Assembly: GCA_958430865.1 (NCBI GenBank)
Contig: CAUDNR010001702.1
Span: forward strand, 1 to 64,000
Origin: Entrophospora sp. SA101
Taxonomy: Eukaryota; Glomeromycota; Glomeromycetes; Entrophosporales; Entrophosporaceae
Reading direction: 5' to 3'
Length of the DNA: 64,000 nucleotides
The position numbers were made by a program, and so were the translations under genes. Position 1 is the first letter of the stretch, and every line of letters begins with the position of its first letter. The notes under the pieces were generated by a model. That model worked only from the letters and a program-made list of their open reading frames with translations, had not been told where the DNA came from and did no database searches. Shown here piece after piece: positions 36,100 to 48,316 of the stretch.

Positions 36100-36830
36100 C
36101 TTGATGGTAGAGGCTTTGAGCAACCTTTTCTTTTAATATAGGGGAACAATTTTCATTCCTTAGACTTGACTGCTTCAATAAAGTTTTTCTCTTCCATTTT
36201 GGTGAATATTTTCTTGAATCAGGCCTTTCCTCTCTTGTTTAAATAATTGTTGTTGAATTTCCTGTAAACCATTTTGTAATTTTGTAACTATTATCCTCTC
36301 AGAGGTTTTTGAATTAGTTGCTGGATGATTTTAATAACTTTCCCTATGGCGGCATCTTTTGTATCTAATTTATCTAGTTTAAATCAGTAATGAACATTTC
36401 AATAATTTATCATTTCTTTCCAACTCAACCTTTTTGATTAGCATTAGTAATTTGTTCTTTCAATTACCACATTAGTTTGTTGGTGGAGGTTGTTTGTTTT
36501 AATATTTTAGTTAGCAGAATTAAAAGGTCTTTGCTAACCCTATTTGCTATTTTGTGCACTTGTTTTTACTTTTTTTAGTTCTTCAAATTTTTGTCTTTTC
36601 ATTAATAGTTTTCAGTTTATTTTTCGTTTTGGCTTTTATGGCTTGGATGCACTTTCTGAAAGAGTCCAATTGCTTCTTTAGAGATTGATCAAGAGATTGA
36701 GTTTTGACTAATTTTTTATTTAAGTCATTATAACTGTTTTTTTTAATCAGCATCAGTTTAATTCATGGAATAGATTATCATTGTTTTGATTATCATTTTT
36801 GGCCTTGGTTGGTTATATATCTGCAAGTTC
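36100..36830 (-). pseudogene. Decayed coiled-coil gene
   Basis: Minus-strand Lys/Gln/Leu-rich frames, for example DLNKKLVKTQSLDQSLKKQL and SFRKCIQAIKAKTKNKLKTI, then KFEELKKVKTSAQ and DTKDAAIGKVIKIIQQLIQ in shifted frames. Composition resembles the coiled-coil ORFs of the TGA-rich cluster, but here TAA and TAG stops occur as well as TGA, so it is simply dead. Relationship to the cluster is a guess. Confidence 0.4.
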
Positions 36831-37215
36831 TATATTACACTAAAACTTTCATTTATTTCTCTGTTTGTTTGTAATTTGCTCATATATTTGTTGATATTTT
36901 TTACAAATATTTGATAATTTGTAAGAGGATCCATATATATTAAGTTTATAAGAATGGTTCAAAGTTGATTCAGAAAACAAGTGTCAAGTCTATGACTACA
37001 TAAGTTGTAACTTCTCTAATTTTTGGTAATGGGAGTAAATTCATATCTATATTTGGATAGAGTATTGATTTTTCTAAAAAAGTCATCTTCTACAAATAAA
37101 CAATTAATTAATATTTTAGTGAATAAAATAGGAATTTTCTTGTATTGGATATATTTTTTTTAACCAAAGTTCAAATTTTGTTACACACATTTTTTCTTTC
37201 AAAAAATAAAATAAA

Positions 37216-38131
37216 ATGGGAGTAAGTTAATTTACATTTTACATATGAATTGTATGAATTCAAATATTCACAAATTATAATATTAACGTTTGACTAGATT
37301 AAGTATGTTTTATTAGTGAGTAGACAAGGTAAATTGAGACTTGCAAAATGGTTTAATACATTATCAACGAAAGAGAAACAAAAGATAGTCAAAGAAGCCA
37401 CTCAAATGGTTCTTTCAAGAAGAACAAAAATGTGTAACTTCTTGGAATATAAAGGTTCGACTTTCTAAATTATCATAATTGAAATAATAATAATATTTTT
37501 TGTTTGCATATGTAAGTAAATCTAATGTTAATAATGAATTTGAATTTTTAAAGATGAAAAAATTGTTTATAGAAGGTAATAAAATTAAAAAATAAAAATA
37601 ATTAAATAACATAAATAATTTTAATTAATTAATATTCTATATTTTGTAGATATGCAAGTTTATTCTTTGTTACAGGAATTTCTGATACGGATAATGAACT
37701 TTTAACGCTTGAAATTATTCATCGTTATGTGGAGATTTTAGATCGTTATTTTGGAAATGTAAATTATTTTGATTATTTGTTTGATTATTTGTTTGATTAT
37801 TTTTATTTTATTTATATTTGTATTAATATTATGTTTGTTATTAATATTAGGTTTGTGAATTAGATTTGATTTTTAATTTTCAAAAGGTGAATAAATATAT
37901 TAATTCAACATATATTTAGATATATATTAGACATATATTAACCAATTACTAATCAATGAATCAATTACTGAATCAACCAATCAAAAGGCATATTTTGTAT
38001 TGGATGAATTAATTATTGCAGGAGAAATGCAAGAATCAAGTAAAAAATCAGTATTAAGAGTTATTGGTCAGCAAGATTCTTTAGAAGAAGGTGAAAATGG
38101 TGAAAAGGGTTGGCCAGAGAAAAAGTCATAA
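37216..38131 (+). CDS. APS1: AP-1 clathrin adaptor complex sigma subunit
   Basis: Small subunit of the AP-1 adaptor that sorts cargo into clathrin vesicles at the trans-Golgi network and endosomes, on the cytosolic face. Six exons: 37216-37221 (only 6 nt), 37304-37454, 37554-37575 (22 nt), 37650-37758, 37851-37886 and 37988-38131, joined in frame to 155 residues, the usual family length. Family motifs: [62 protein letters not shown] and [20 protein letters not shown]. The [12 protein letters not shown] segment favours sigma-1 over sigma-2 and sigma-3. The tiny first exon (Met-Gly) is the least certain part. Confidence 0.9.
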
Positions 38132-41100
38132 CTATAATAATTATAATAACAATAGTAAATATAAGATTATAATATAATAATGTAATAATATTTATTAATT
38201 ATTTAAATTTGTATAAAAATAAAAATATTTAGAATATAACAATTAAAAAATATAAATCTAAAATTAAAATTAAAATTAATTAATTAATTAATTATGAAAT
38301 ATTCAGGTTTTAGATTTTTAGAATTAAGTCACGAAAATTATATGCATACATATTTCCATACTTTGCCTCTTATAAATAAATTTTATCAGCAACTCTTGAA
38401 TCACCAACAGGAATAGATTTATTAGATGATCTTATATCTTTGGCATTTTTTCTTAATATCTATCTATCTATTCATCCATAATAAATTTTACCTTCAACCA
38501 TCAATGTTAATACAAGTTAGCAGTAATGCAAAAAATTTACATAAAAATTACAAGTTTTAGAAAAAGACCATAATAATAACATGGCAAATTTTCAACTTTT
38601 TATTTGTGTTAATTAGTATGGTCTGATTTGGCAAATGAATTGAAATGATTGATTCTTTTTTTCCAAAAGTCATTTTGGCAAACTATTATAGTTTTGACAG
38701 CCCTTTTCAACCATTGCTCTCTAAGCTTAACAATATATGCTATTCGAATAAGTTTCTTGATTTTCTACAAATTGCTTGATGAAAGAGTGATCGAATTTCC
38801 TCAATACTGTATCACAGGATCTCTAGAGTGGGCAAATGTTCACTTTGTTGCATAGATAAATATATATATTGTATATACCATTTCCTGAAATTATTGTTTT
38901 TTGATTTCTTTTCAATGGTCTACATCCAATTTTCACTAAGGACATGTCATATATTAGCTGAGATGTTAGGCTTTATCTATTGAATTATAAAAAGATAGAA
39001 GAACAACGCTAAATATAAAAAAGATTCTATTAACAATTTGAATTATTTAATTTACCCAGTTTACATTTAAACATTGTGAGATAGTGTCCGAGTCTCAACC
39101 AAAATTTCAATATTCTATTTATAACAACATTCTAATTAAATAATACAAATACGATTTCAATATTCTTCAACTTTTAATCTTTTAATATGCAATTGCTTTT
39201 CTTTACAAATATAGAATTTCAATAGCGTCTTTCGCTATAAATCTCTGGCAATAATTACTATTACCCTCAATCACGCTTTTCCCAGCAGATACTCTTTGTT
39301 ATCTGTCTGAGTCGGAAACGTCCAAATTCTTAATTTATTTTTATCCTGCTCTTTGGGCTTTACTTTTATATCTTCGGCTCAGCTTCTACTGGCCCTACCT
39401 AGGTTTACACTGGTCTTAGGTATCTCCCTAAGTTCTGTAAAGTAAAATAAATAAATAAATATATACAACTATACTTAGCAAAGGCATCCACTGGTAAGAT
39501 AGTAATTAATTAAAAAAAAATAGTGACAAACATAAAACAAGAGAAAGTAATTATGCACGGAATTAGTATGAATTCATAGTTAAAGAGATATATTTATTAT
39601 CATTACGAAAATATAAAATTCGAAGGCAACAACAAGGACAAGGACAAGGACCGTTTGTTATTTATTAAATGGTTATGATTATTCTTATAATATGATATAT
39701 GTTAAAGATTCAATCATCTAGCTCTCTGAACTTTCCATGTAGGATTATTTCAAGTTATTTCTAGAGAATTAAAGGGTCTGTTACAATTTAGAATTCTTTC
39801 TCAATAATTTCTGTGAGTTATTATTTTACTGTTTTATTAGTAATACTTTATCAAATTGGACTGGTTTGAATTCTTGATCAGTTTTCTTTTCGTGCAACTT
39901 TTATTGATTTTCCGTGATCCATAAATTACTATTACTATTACCATTTTACATAAGAAATTAGATCTCTTAATAATAAAAAACTTTTACTTAGCAATAAAAA
40001 GTACAGCGAAACTTTACTAAGTAATAAAGGCCATTCAAATTTAGACATCTGTTTAACATCATTTTGGGAAAAATATGAGGGGGGGTTTATAATAGGTCAT
40101 TACAATTACAAATTACTATTACTCAAAAAATGCATCCGTTGGATTTCACCGGATATCCGATGGACTCTAAAATTTAAATCCGTAATCCGTCAGTCTTTTA
40201 AAAAGCTATACGTCAATCCGTATTGATATATTAATATGACCGAATTGTTTTACGGATATCCGAATTGGCCATCCACGGATCGCCTCACTTCATTTTAATC
40301 TCGCGTTCCAAAAAACTTTGCACAACCCTACGCATAAAAACATTATTGAAATGTTAAAAAGTAATTAATCTTGAATCAATATACATGAATGGATGAATGA
40401 ATGTATTATCTTTTAAAATTCAAAGAATATAAACAATTATTTTTAAAAAAATTCATTTTATAAGAATCCACATGTTAATAATTTATTGACAAGCATATTC
40501 AAAACAAATAGAGCTTGATGATTATACTGGTCGTCAGTTTTATCTGGTAAGTTTAATATAAAAATTTAAAAAAATTATACATATAATTATTGAAAATTTC
40601 AACCACCAATGGATCAATTGATCATTTATTTAAACATATTAATAGGATTGCTAAAACTTGAGATAAATATGATGGTGATTTTATCTCAAGGTCAAAAAGA
40701 TTAAGATATATCTTAAAAGCAATTTACGAATTTACGATTGATCAATTTAAATACCAGAACTTACATATCAAACAGTGTATTCACAATCTCCAGAGCTTGG
40801 AAATTCTAATGATGTTTTGTGTCCGTCATGTAATGTGATAATTTTGAATGTCAGTCCAAATCAAAAGCCTACCATTACTATGTTTAATGCTGCCGTTTCT
40901 TTGTCACTATCATGATCTATATCCCGAACCTCAACATCTCGGTAATTGTACATTGGTGGTTTGCCCTTGTTGTTCACCCGGTCCATCGCATTGATCAATG
41001 CTTCTGTTCTCAATACCTTTTTTTGTTTGCTGCTTCTTCCTTATCGCACCGTGCTCGTGATCTTTCATTCAACAACGAGTTTGATGATGTTGTTGCATTC

Positions 41101-42719
41101 GTCAGTGTTGAGGATGACGACGGTGTTGATTTTTTTGCTGATGATCTGTTGCTCAAATATTTTCTTGGCCTTGATGATTGAGGCTTTGCTTTGTGTCATT
41201 CGAGACCGTATAGGTACACAGGATCATCAATTTGTTACAGTGAACGAATTGTAGACATTCCTCTCTGTGATGAAGTAGTTTTGCTGATCTCGTTCTCCCT
41301 TTGCTTGTCCTCCTCTTTGCAGGGAAAAGAGAAAGAGATGCTACCAGCAGATCGTTCGCGTCGGACCATTCAATCGCTTGAACAACAGTCACCTATGCAA
41401 AGAAAAATGTCATTTGATACATGTTTAATAAAACCATTTAAAACACATATTAATCAATATACTTTCATATGTCGACGAAATGAACGATCGTAAAAAAAAC
41501 ACTTACGAATAATTCAGATCCAACGTTAAGGAACTTTCCAACCATCAACATGACCATGTTCCCTCTGATTCCTTGAATCATATCTTCAGAGCTCCTGCCA
41601 AAACAATTTGAAGTTTAACTTTCATTGACATCCTGCCATATACAATAACCGTGTAAACCTTCTCACTACTCACAGTCTTGACGAGTGCAACCAACGATAT
41701 GATAGAGGCCTTTTTTTTAAAAAATAAGGCAAAAAAAGATGATTATATGGGGTTTGGACAATAGAAACGGATCATCTATGTTTCAAGATTGAAGACATCT
41801 CAAAATTTTATTAAGCAAAGTGGGTATATTTTCTAAGCCAAAAATTCTCTACATGAAGAGTTACATATAGCAATGGTATTAACTCAAAATTGCTTTTTCA
41901 CAACATCACGTTTGTGATTATATACACACAACTAGGATGACAAAGAAAATATTCTATTATAGAACAATATGACACCAATTATAATTATCCAGGATCCTCC
42001 TTAATTAACACTGATGATGATTTGAGGCTAGTTCGCAAAGTTTAAAAGTGCAAGTCATTGGGCGGTGATAATCATCAAGGATATTGAATTGAAAGGAAAG
42101 AAATTGGATAAAAAACTGAGGAATATGTTTTGCCTACCAAAAAATAGCTTATTGATAATTACAAAGATGAAAAGAAAAAAATATTGATAAAGCTATTTAA
42201 AAAGCAATTAAGAAAGAACAATTTACCATCTAAAAACCAAAATAGAAAAACCTTATCAGCAAAGTGATACTCCAATTATCTGTTGAACAATTAAAAAGTA
42301 ATACAAATGTTTTACTTTGCCACACACACATATATATATATTAAAAATTTAAAAGATTTGACCAGTTTGAGGTACATTAATATGCAAGCATAAACTTCAC
42401 AGTTCCATACCAATATTGATCGCAAAACTTTGAAGAAATCTCGTTTTTTTGCATTGTTACTGCTGGTTTTTCCTCCCTTTGATTATTTGAGTCATACATA
42501 AAATCTGGATGGAGATCCTTAACTATTGCTGATGTATAGTCTAAAATTTATAGAAGATGATTAATTAATCAATAATATCATCATTTTATTCATTCATTAT
42601 TTTGTGGTCTTTAAAAATACAAAAGTGCATATATGTGTATCTATCTATATATATGAGTGTGATTTTTCAAGCGCGTTGTTACAAATAAATAAATAAATAA
42701 ATAATAAATTCTAATGATT
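38132..42719. other. Long gene-poor region
   Basis: No convincing intact gene. Notable pieces: a moderately GC-richer stretch at 39180-39440; a cluster of GGATATCC palindromes and ATCCGT motifs at 40130-40290; a GC-richer patch at 40900-41700 with minus-strand coding-like fragments; and a Lys-rich plus-strand fragment near 42085-42240. These look like relics of genes or transposons. Confidence 0.4.
40905..41720 (-). pseudogene. Coding-like patch on the minus strand, product unknown
   Basis: Base composition is clearly less AT-rich than its surroundings. Minus-strand frames read SIISLVALVKTVSSEKVYTV, then MIQGIRGNMVMLMVGKFLNV, VTVVQAIEWSDANDLLVASL, TKQSLIIKAKKIFEQQIISK and ALINAMDRVNNKGKPP, in different frames. 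Some joins look like introns (TTC|GTAAGT near 41510). It could be a real spliced gene whose structure I cannot resolve, or a decayed one. No family recognised. Confidence 0.3.
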
Positions 42720-44166
42720 CTAATAAACCAAAAATTCAAAAGCAACTTCCTTTTGCCAAGTTCCGATATTTTTCACTAGGTACATGCTTGGACAAAAAAA
42801 ACACAATGCAAATGGTAAAGAAAATGTTATAGATATAACCGAGATTATGAATGTGAGTATTGAGAGAGAGATTTTAAATATTAAAAAATATATTAAACAT
42901 CTCCATGTATATTCATCTGCAATGTAATTCAATGTTGATTTAAGAAAATTTGATACTAATGAATAAAATGAATAATTATTATTAGTTGTTGATGATGATG
43001 AAATGGAATTAATGATTACTGAATTATCTAAACAAAATACTGGTGGATAATAAATTTGATAATATCTATTCTCATGGTAAAACTTTGGTTGTCCTCCAAA
43101 AAAACTTTGGGTTGCGAGTTCTATACGAAAGGTAGAAAGTATCAAAGTGAGTTTTTCTTGAGTCAAGTCAATCAAAAAACCATTATATAAAAAGCGATTA
43201 ACCTTACCAATACGACCTAACATTCTTTAAAAGTAATGATAGCATTAATTATAACAATAACATAAATAAATAAAATAAAATAAAATAAAATAAAAAAAAT
43301 AAATACTAATACTTTCATACCTGTAAGATGCTGCTGTTATCAAGAAAATTATATACGCTAGTGGCGGATTTAATAAACTCACCAAACAAACAACACTGGT
43401 TACTATTACCCACGAAAAACAAAAAAATCCAAATGGCAAAGAAAAAAATATTAAATAAATTAAACAACCCCATGTTTTTAATTCACAAGGTGCAAAACAA
43501 CAAGAATCATCCTCATCTAATTCTTGTTGAAACCTAGATGTTATATCTCCTCCTTGCAAAAAGTTCATTCTCGCCCCATGTCTTCCAGACATTCTATTTA
43601 ATGATAGCGATGAAGATGTCGATGAGAGTGGTTGAGATATAGTTGAATTGAATATTTGAAAAAAAGGATTATTATTTGAAACTGCAATTGATGATGATAG
43701 TGGCTGAGGTGGTGAATAAACTAAAGGTGCATGCATATTGGCATTGTGATATGACGAAAGTTGAGGAGTAATTCTCATTGTAGAAAGAAAGGATGTGGTT
43801 GATAAGGAGGATCTTGAAAGGTCATTGTGATTAGGTGGTTGTGATCGTGAATTGTGCGAGACAATTTGCTGGCCATAATTATTTGAAGAATTAACAGCTT
43901 GATGTCTATTTTGAACTACACTGTTAGTTACAAGCGGGTATTCTGAATACTATATTTATTATTTATTAAACAAAAAAATTAAAAAGAAATTTGAAACGTT
44001 CATTAGTTTTATAAGAAATAAATTAACCTGAAAATCGAATAAATTAACATTTACTATCAAATAAATAATTTATAATCGTTACAGGAGGTGGTGGTTCATT
44101 CAGTATCTCATCGTTCGATAAGAGTTCTTCTTCAGTATAAATAGTTCTTTCAATTGCTGGCGGCAT
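42720..44166 (-). CDS. Multi-pass membrane protein with duplicated hydrophobic module
   Basis: Exons 44083-44166, 43321-43949 and 42720-43224 join in frame to 405 residues. The N-terminal 170 residues are soluble and Ser/Asn-rich (start MPPAIERTIYTEEELL). A first membrane module follows: CELKTWGCLIYLIFFSLPFG, then a long hydrophobic stretch with LLNPPLAYIIFLI. A central region (MLGRIGKVNRFLYNGFLIDL, ILSTFRIELATQSFFGG) faces one side. A second module repeats the pattern: YTWRCLIYFLIFKISLSILT ... FCPSMYLVKNIGTWQ. The two W-x-CLIYF modules look like an internal duplication, similar to putative sensor-type membrane domains (PF13796-like). Function unknown. Gene limits are fairly sure. Confidence 0.72.
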
Positions 44167-45775
44167 TTTAAAAATAAGAATATATAAAGCAGATTGTGAA
44201 CATTATAATAATATGGGTTCAAAAATTACGTGTCACAAAAATATTGGATGCTGCACAAAAAAAATAATTTGTACGAGCACTTTCAATAGTAATAGTAATA
44301 GTACTTATAGAGCGGATTTCTACGAAACTGTCAACATTGAATATTTGTACGAAAAGTAGAAAGTTTTTTTCCGTATATAATTACCCATTCCTTCATTAAT
44401 CAACTTTTCACAAATAACTTTTTTTTTTTTTTGCTTCCTTCCCAGCAAAATGAGTTCAATTATTCCCGTTAAATGTAACCAAAAAAAAAAAAACTAGAAA
44501 ATGGAAAAATTCAATACAAGTCAGGATTTCTCGTAGCACTTTTACCGTTTTCGAAAATCATAGGAATATTCTTGACTTCGTACGGAAAATGTGAAAGAAT
44601 TAACGAAATATTGAGACGTTTCAAGTTCGCTACCGCAGAGGAATACGCACGGGGAGCAATCGATGAAGATGTAAACTGTCGTTCTTCTGTGTTTAGCTCG
44701 CAATAACAATAAGAATGGCAGTAATGAGAGAACATCTACCGAGATGAGTATAAGGATAAACCTTAATTCAGACAGTGCTAGGAATTTGGTTTATGTAGTT
44801 AGCCTATATTTCAAAAAGAAAAATAGAGAAAAGCTTTTCTTGAATAAACTAGATATTTCCTTTTCATATAACGGAAATAAAATAACCTAATAAACTATTT
44901 GAAGCGAAAATTTCATTGATATTATACATTCAATCAAGGTTCTACTAAAATACAATAATAAATCTTTCTCCCGCTATTCAGAAAGTGGTGAAAGTCTATA
45001 GAAGGATTTTAAACACTCGTTTAATAAAAAGGCTGGGCTAAATTCGAGCTTTTATTTAACAAAATGATAGTTGAAACCCATAAGTTACGAAGAAGTTTTA
45101 TTTTTCATGATTCAGTATCTTCCTTGTCGATGTTATTGCTATTTTTTAATCACTAATTTTCTAGATATGAAATTTCATATATTTATTCTTCAAAAACAAT
45201 AGCCTTCGTTTATATAAAATTTACAATTTTTTATTATGTAAATTGAATTTTAGTTTTTTTTGTTAATCTTGATACATGAAAGCTAGCAACGCGAAATTTC
45301 GAATATATTGTTATGTAGATTTTTTACTAATTAGTATAAACGTGATGTGATCAAATATTTTGTCTAGCTAATCGAATAGTAAATTTTAATTAATTGTTAA
45401 AGAACAATTACTCTGACCAAAAAAGATGATGACTTGCGGGTTCTTTTTTATAAAGACCAATTGACGCCTAACCTTCATCTGCATCCAAACTATCTCTGAG
45501 GATCAACTCAACTGTAAACTAGAAATATAAGAAGAAACAAATTAATTTATCCGAAAAGATTATGAAACGATTTCTGTCAAATCATAGTTTACTCCATACA
45601 GAATGGAAATAAAGGTATTCATTCACATACAAGGAAAGGTATAGAAAGATAAGCCATGTTTTATTCAACCAGTACAATGGAAAATGTACAGAGAAATTAC
45701 GGTAGGGAGAGATTCAGTATGGTATAACTCTTGCAGAACGTATGGTATGGTATGGTATAGCCCATATTTTTCCAT
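44167..45775. other. Gene-poor region up to the second gap
   Basis: Starts with the promoter of the membrane-protein gene. The rest has no supported gene. GGTAT pentamer repeats lie at about 45740-45759 just before the gap. Confidence 0.4.
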
Positions 45776-45785
45776 NNNNNNNNNN
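45776..45785. other. Assembly gap (10 N)
   Basis: Ten N bases. Together with the gap at 14548 it bounds the contig that carries copy B. Confidence 0.99.
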
Positions 45786-45801
45786 ACTAGAGTAAAAGTC
45801 A

Positions 45802-46260
45802 TGTTATTTGTAATACCCCAAGAGGTATAAAAGGACTTGGTTTTAGACCAAGTCAGAATCATGTTCATGACAATCTTTTAATTATTGATCTAATAATTAA
45901 TACTTCCTAACACATTGTAATAATAATATTATTATCGCTAATAAAATACATAACATATTTTACCCTGAATAATAATCTCTAATTAATTAATAAACTACAA
46001 AGGGTAAACCTTTGCTGTACTTAATAAGTAACCAACATTCTAATCATTGAGAAACATCTCAAGGGGACGCCTTTGGGATATAATTAAATATATAGAACCT
46101 AGGGACCCTTTTATCTGAAAAGATAAAAGTTATATTTTATTGATTTTTGACCGTAAGTCAGTGAGTAGGCTGTGTAACACTAGAATCAACCGTAAGTCAG
46201 CGAGGAGGCTGTGTGTTGAACCATAAATAACCTATTAATTAGGAAACTCGGATTGCACGC
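45802..46260 (+). repeat. LTR-like leader upstream of the transposase-like gene, copy C
   Basis: Begins TGTTATTTG, has a TATAAAA box at 45826-45832 and, two bases later, a perfect hairpin GACTTGGT-ttaga-ACCAAGTC region (45834-45854); TAACA follows at 45908-45912, mirroring TGTTA. The later part (45928-46260) repeats 14558-14890 and carries the two 26-bp direct repeats at 46150 and 46189. This could be a promoter end of an LTR element or an unknown repeat. No ORF. Confidence 0.35.
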
Positions 46261-47277
46261 TTGCACCAGCATTTTAGAGATGGTTTCCATTATAATGCTC
46301 GCCAAGAGGAAGAAGCTAAAGATTTGCTCAAAAGATTTAAAGAAAATTTGTCCAAGGCCAAATTAGAAAGAAATTATTATAATAAAAATACAAAATTAGC
46401 AGAAGAACAAAGAAAATTAGTTAATAAAAATTATTCAAAGGGTAAAACATCATATTGCAACATTGATGTCACTGCTCATTATAGTTATGATTGAGCCCAA
46501 AATGTTCATGTGCCCCATTCTGACCAACAGGTAAGTAAAATATATTATCTCAGCCCATTTAAAGTCCATTTATTTGATATTCAAGATGAAGATGAAATTA
46601 TAGGAAAAGATCCTAATGGTACACTTGGTATGATCTTTGATGGAATTAAAAAATTGAACAAAGTGAAAAGCATTTAAAGATTACTTGTGATAATGCTGGA
46701 GGACAAAATAAAAATAATCTAACAATTTGATTTTATTTATATTTGGTAATTTGTGGTTATTATGAAAGGATTGAATTGAATTTCATGATTCCTGGACATA
46801 CAAATTTAAATGTGATGTTAATTTTGGGATGATTAAAAAACTCTACAGAAGAATAAGAGTAGATTGTCTAGACCATGTGGTTGATGTGAAAAGATCTAGT
46901 CCAGCAGGATTGAATGAGACTCAATGTTATGAAGATGGAAAGGTTTCCAATACTTAGATATTAAAGCAATTTTGGTAATTTATTTTAAGAAATTACCAAG
47001 TATACAGAAATATCAACATTTTCTTTTTGAAGCATCTAATCTTGGTACAGTAAAAGTTCAAGAAGTTGCTAATGGACCTTTGGCTGAATTCAATTTATTG
47101 AAAACTAAGAAAGCAGATATTTTTGAAGAAATTAAATCTTTATCTATTTTAGTGTTAACACCACCTCCTTTGGACTATAAAAGACAAGAATATCTTTATC
47201 ATAATATTTGCCCATTTGTGAAAGATGAATACAAAGATATTACTTGCCCAAGACCAATCTATACTGGCAATGAATAA
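46261..47277 (+). pseudogene. Transposase-like protein, 5'-truncated, copy C
   Basis: Starts at the HFRDG position after the leader repeat, as in copy B. TGA at 46492 (SYD-AQNVHV) and in NNLTI-FYLYL (about 46727). Frame changes near 46670 and 46800-46945. The C-terminal third (46972-47277) is intact where copies A and B carry a deletion: VQEVANGPLAEFNLLKTKKA through PPPLDYKRQEYLYHNICPF. No miniature element. Confidence 0.55.
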
Positions 47278-47450
47278 AATATTTAGAATAAAATCACCTC
47301 CAGTATTTCATTGTCATTAAGTTTAATAAGTTTAATCTTTCAATAAATATTGCTAGCTTTTAGTAAAAAAAATACTAAAATAGTTATATACTTAATATAC
47401 TCTCTAAAAAGGATATAAGGATTATTAAAAGAATAATAAATAAGAAAATC

Positions 47451-48297
47451 ATGGTAAACATCCTAAAAGAGCAACAAGAAAAAAATAAAAACTTATTAGA
47501 AGAAATCAAAACATTAAAAAAGCAATTAGAAAACAAAGAAGATGATTTTAAACTAAGAATTTGAAATGCTATTGACAATGTTAAGGAAAGCAAAAGACCA
47601 GATATTGCTGGCACTTTAATGACTTTAGAACAACATTTTTGACCCAAAGATGAGTGAGTAAAGATTCAAAAAGAAAGTGGAGTTGAAAAAGTTACTTTTG
47701 GCAACAATTTCACTCTTGAAAACATTGTTAAAGGCTTTAGTGAATGAACATTACTTAGTTGTAATTCTCTCAGTTATGTTTCTGAACAAAATAAAAAACT
47801 TGAAGAAAAGAATGCTGAGTTAGAAAAATGTAATGTTGAGTTGAAAGAGAGTATAAAAGAAAAAGAACTAATTATTGAAAAACAAAAAGAAACAAATTGT
47901 GGCAGCAGAATTAGATGCTAAAATCCATTATGACTTTATTGGAGCTTTGCAAGGGTTAAATGGTAAAGTAAGAGATAAGTTACATGCAGAGATAGCAGAA
48001 AAATCATTAGAAATTGAGACTGCTAATGAAAATCTTGAAAAAAGGGATGAAAAAATCAGGGAAATCCAAGCTGATCGAGATGAAAAAGTGGAAGAATTGG
48101 AGAAAATTAATGAAGGATTCAGAAAGTTGAAAGCAGACTACAAAAAATTAGAAGATTTGCTACATTTATTTAGAAAACCTTTACCTAATTTACCTAAAAA
48201 ACAACATAATAATAAGTTCCAAAACTTAACAAAAAAGGTGAAACACCATAATAATAAGCAAGAAATGGTTGCTAGAATAGAAGTTAAAAATAAATAA
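47451..48297 (+). pseudogene. Coiled-coil protein with in-frame TGA, diverged version
   Basis: Homologue of 5320-6200. ATG 47451 is preceded by an uninterrupted AATAAGAAAATC, the empty site of the miniature element. In-frame TGA at 47562, 47640, 47655 and 47745; the first three sit at exactly the same protein positions as 5428, 5506 and 5521 (LRI-NAI, QHF-P, -V.IQK). No TAA/TAG until a single frame change near 47890, after which the frame from 47875 runs to TAA at 48295. C-terminal coiled coil, LPNLPKKQ linker and EMVARIEV end match the A version. Confidence 0.62.
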
Positions 48298-48316
48298 TTT
48301 TTACACTTTACAATAA

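Larger units (their letters stand above)
35366..37215. other. Gene-poor region with AAT repeat and decayed coiled-coil relic
   Basis: The first 450 bases are AT-rich and probably 3' untranslated. An AAT/ATA repeat lies at 35738-35810. The stretch 36100-36830 contains remnants of a minus-strand coiled-coil gene. No intact gene is visible before the AP-1 sigma gene. Confidence 0.45.

Noticed and set aside
38649..38855. 68-residue plus-strand ORF with hydrophobic segment
   Set aside because: No conserved motif, start context or neighbouring exon; likely chance or old relic.
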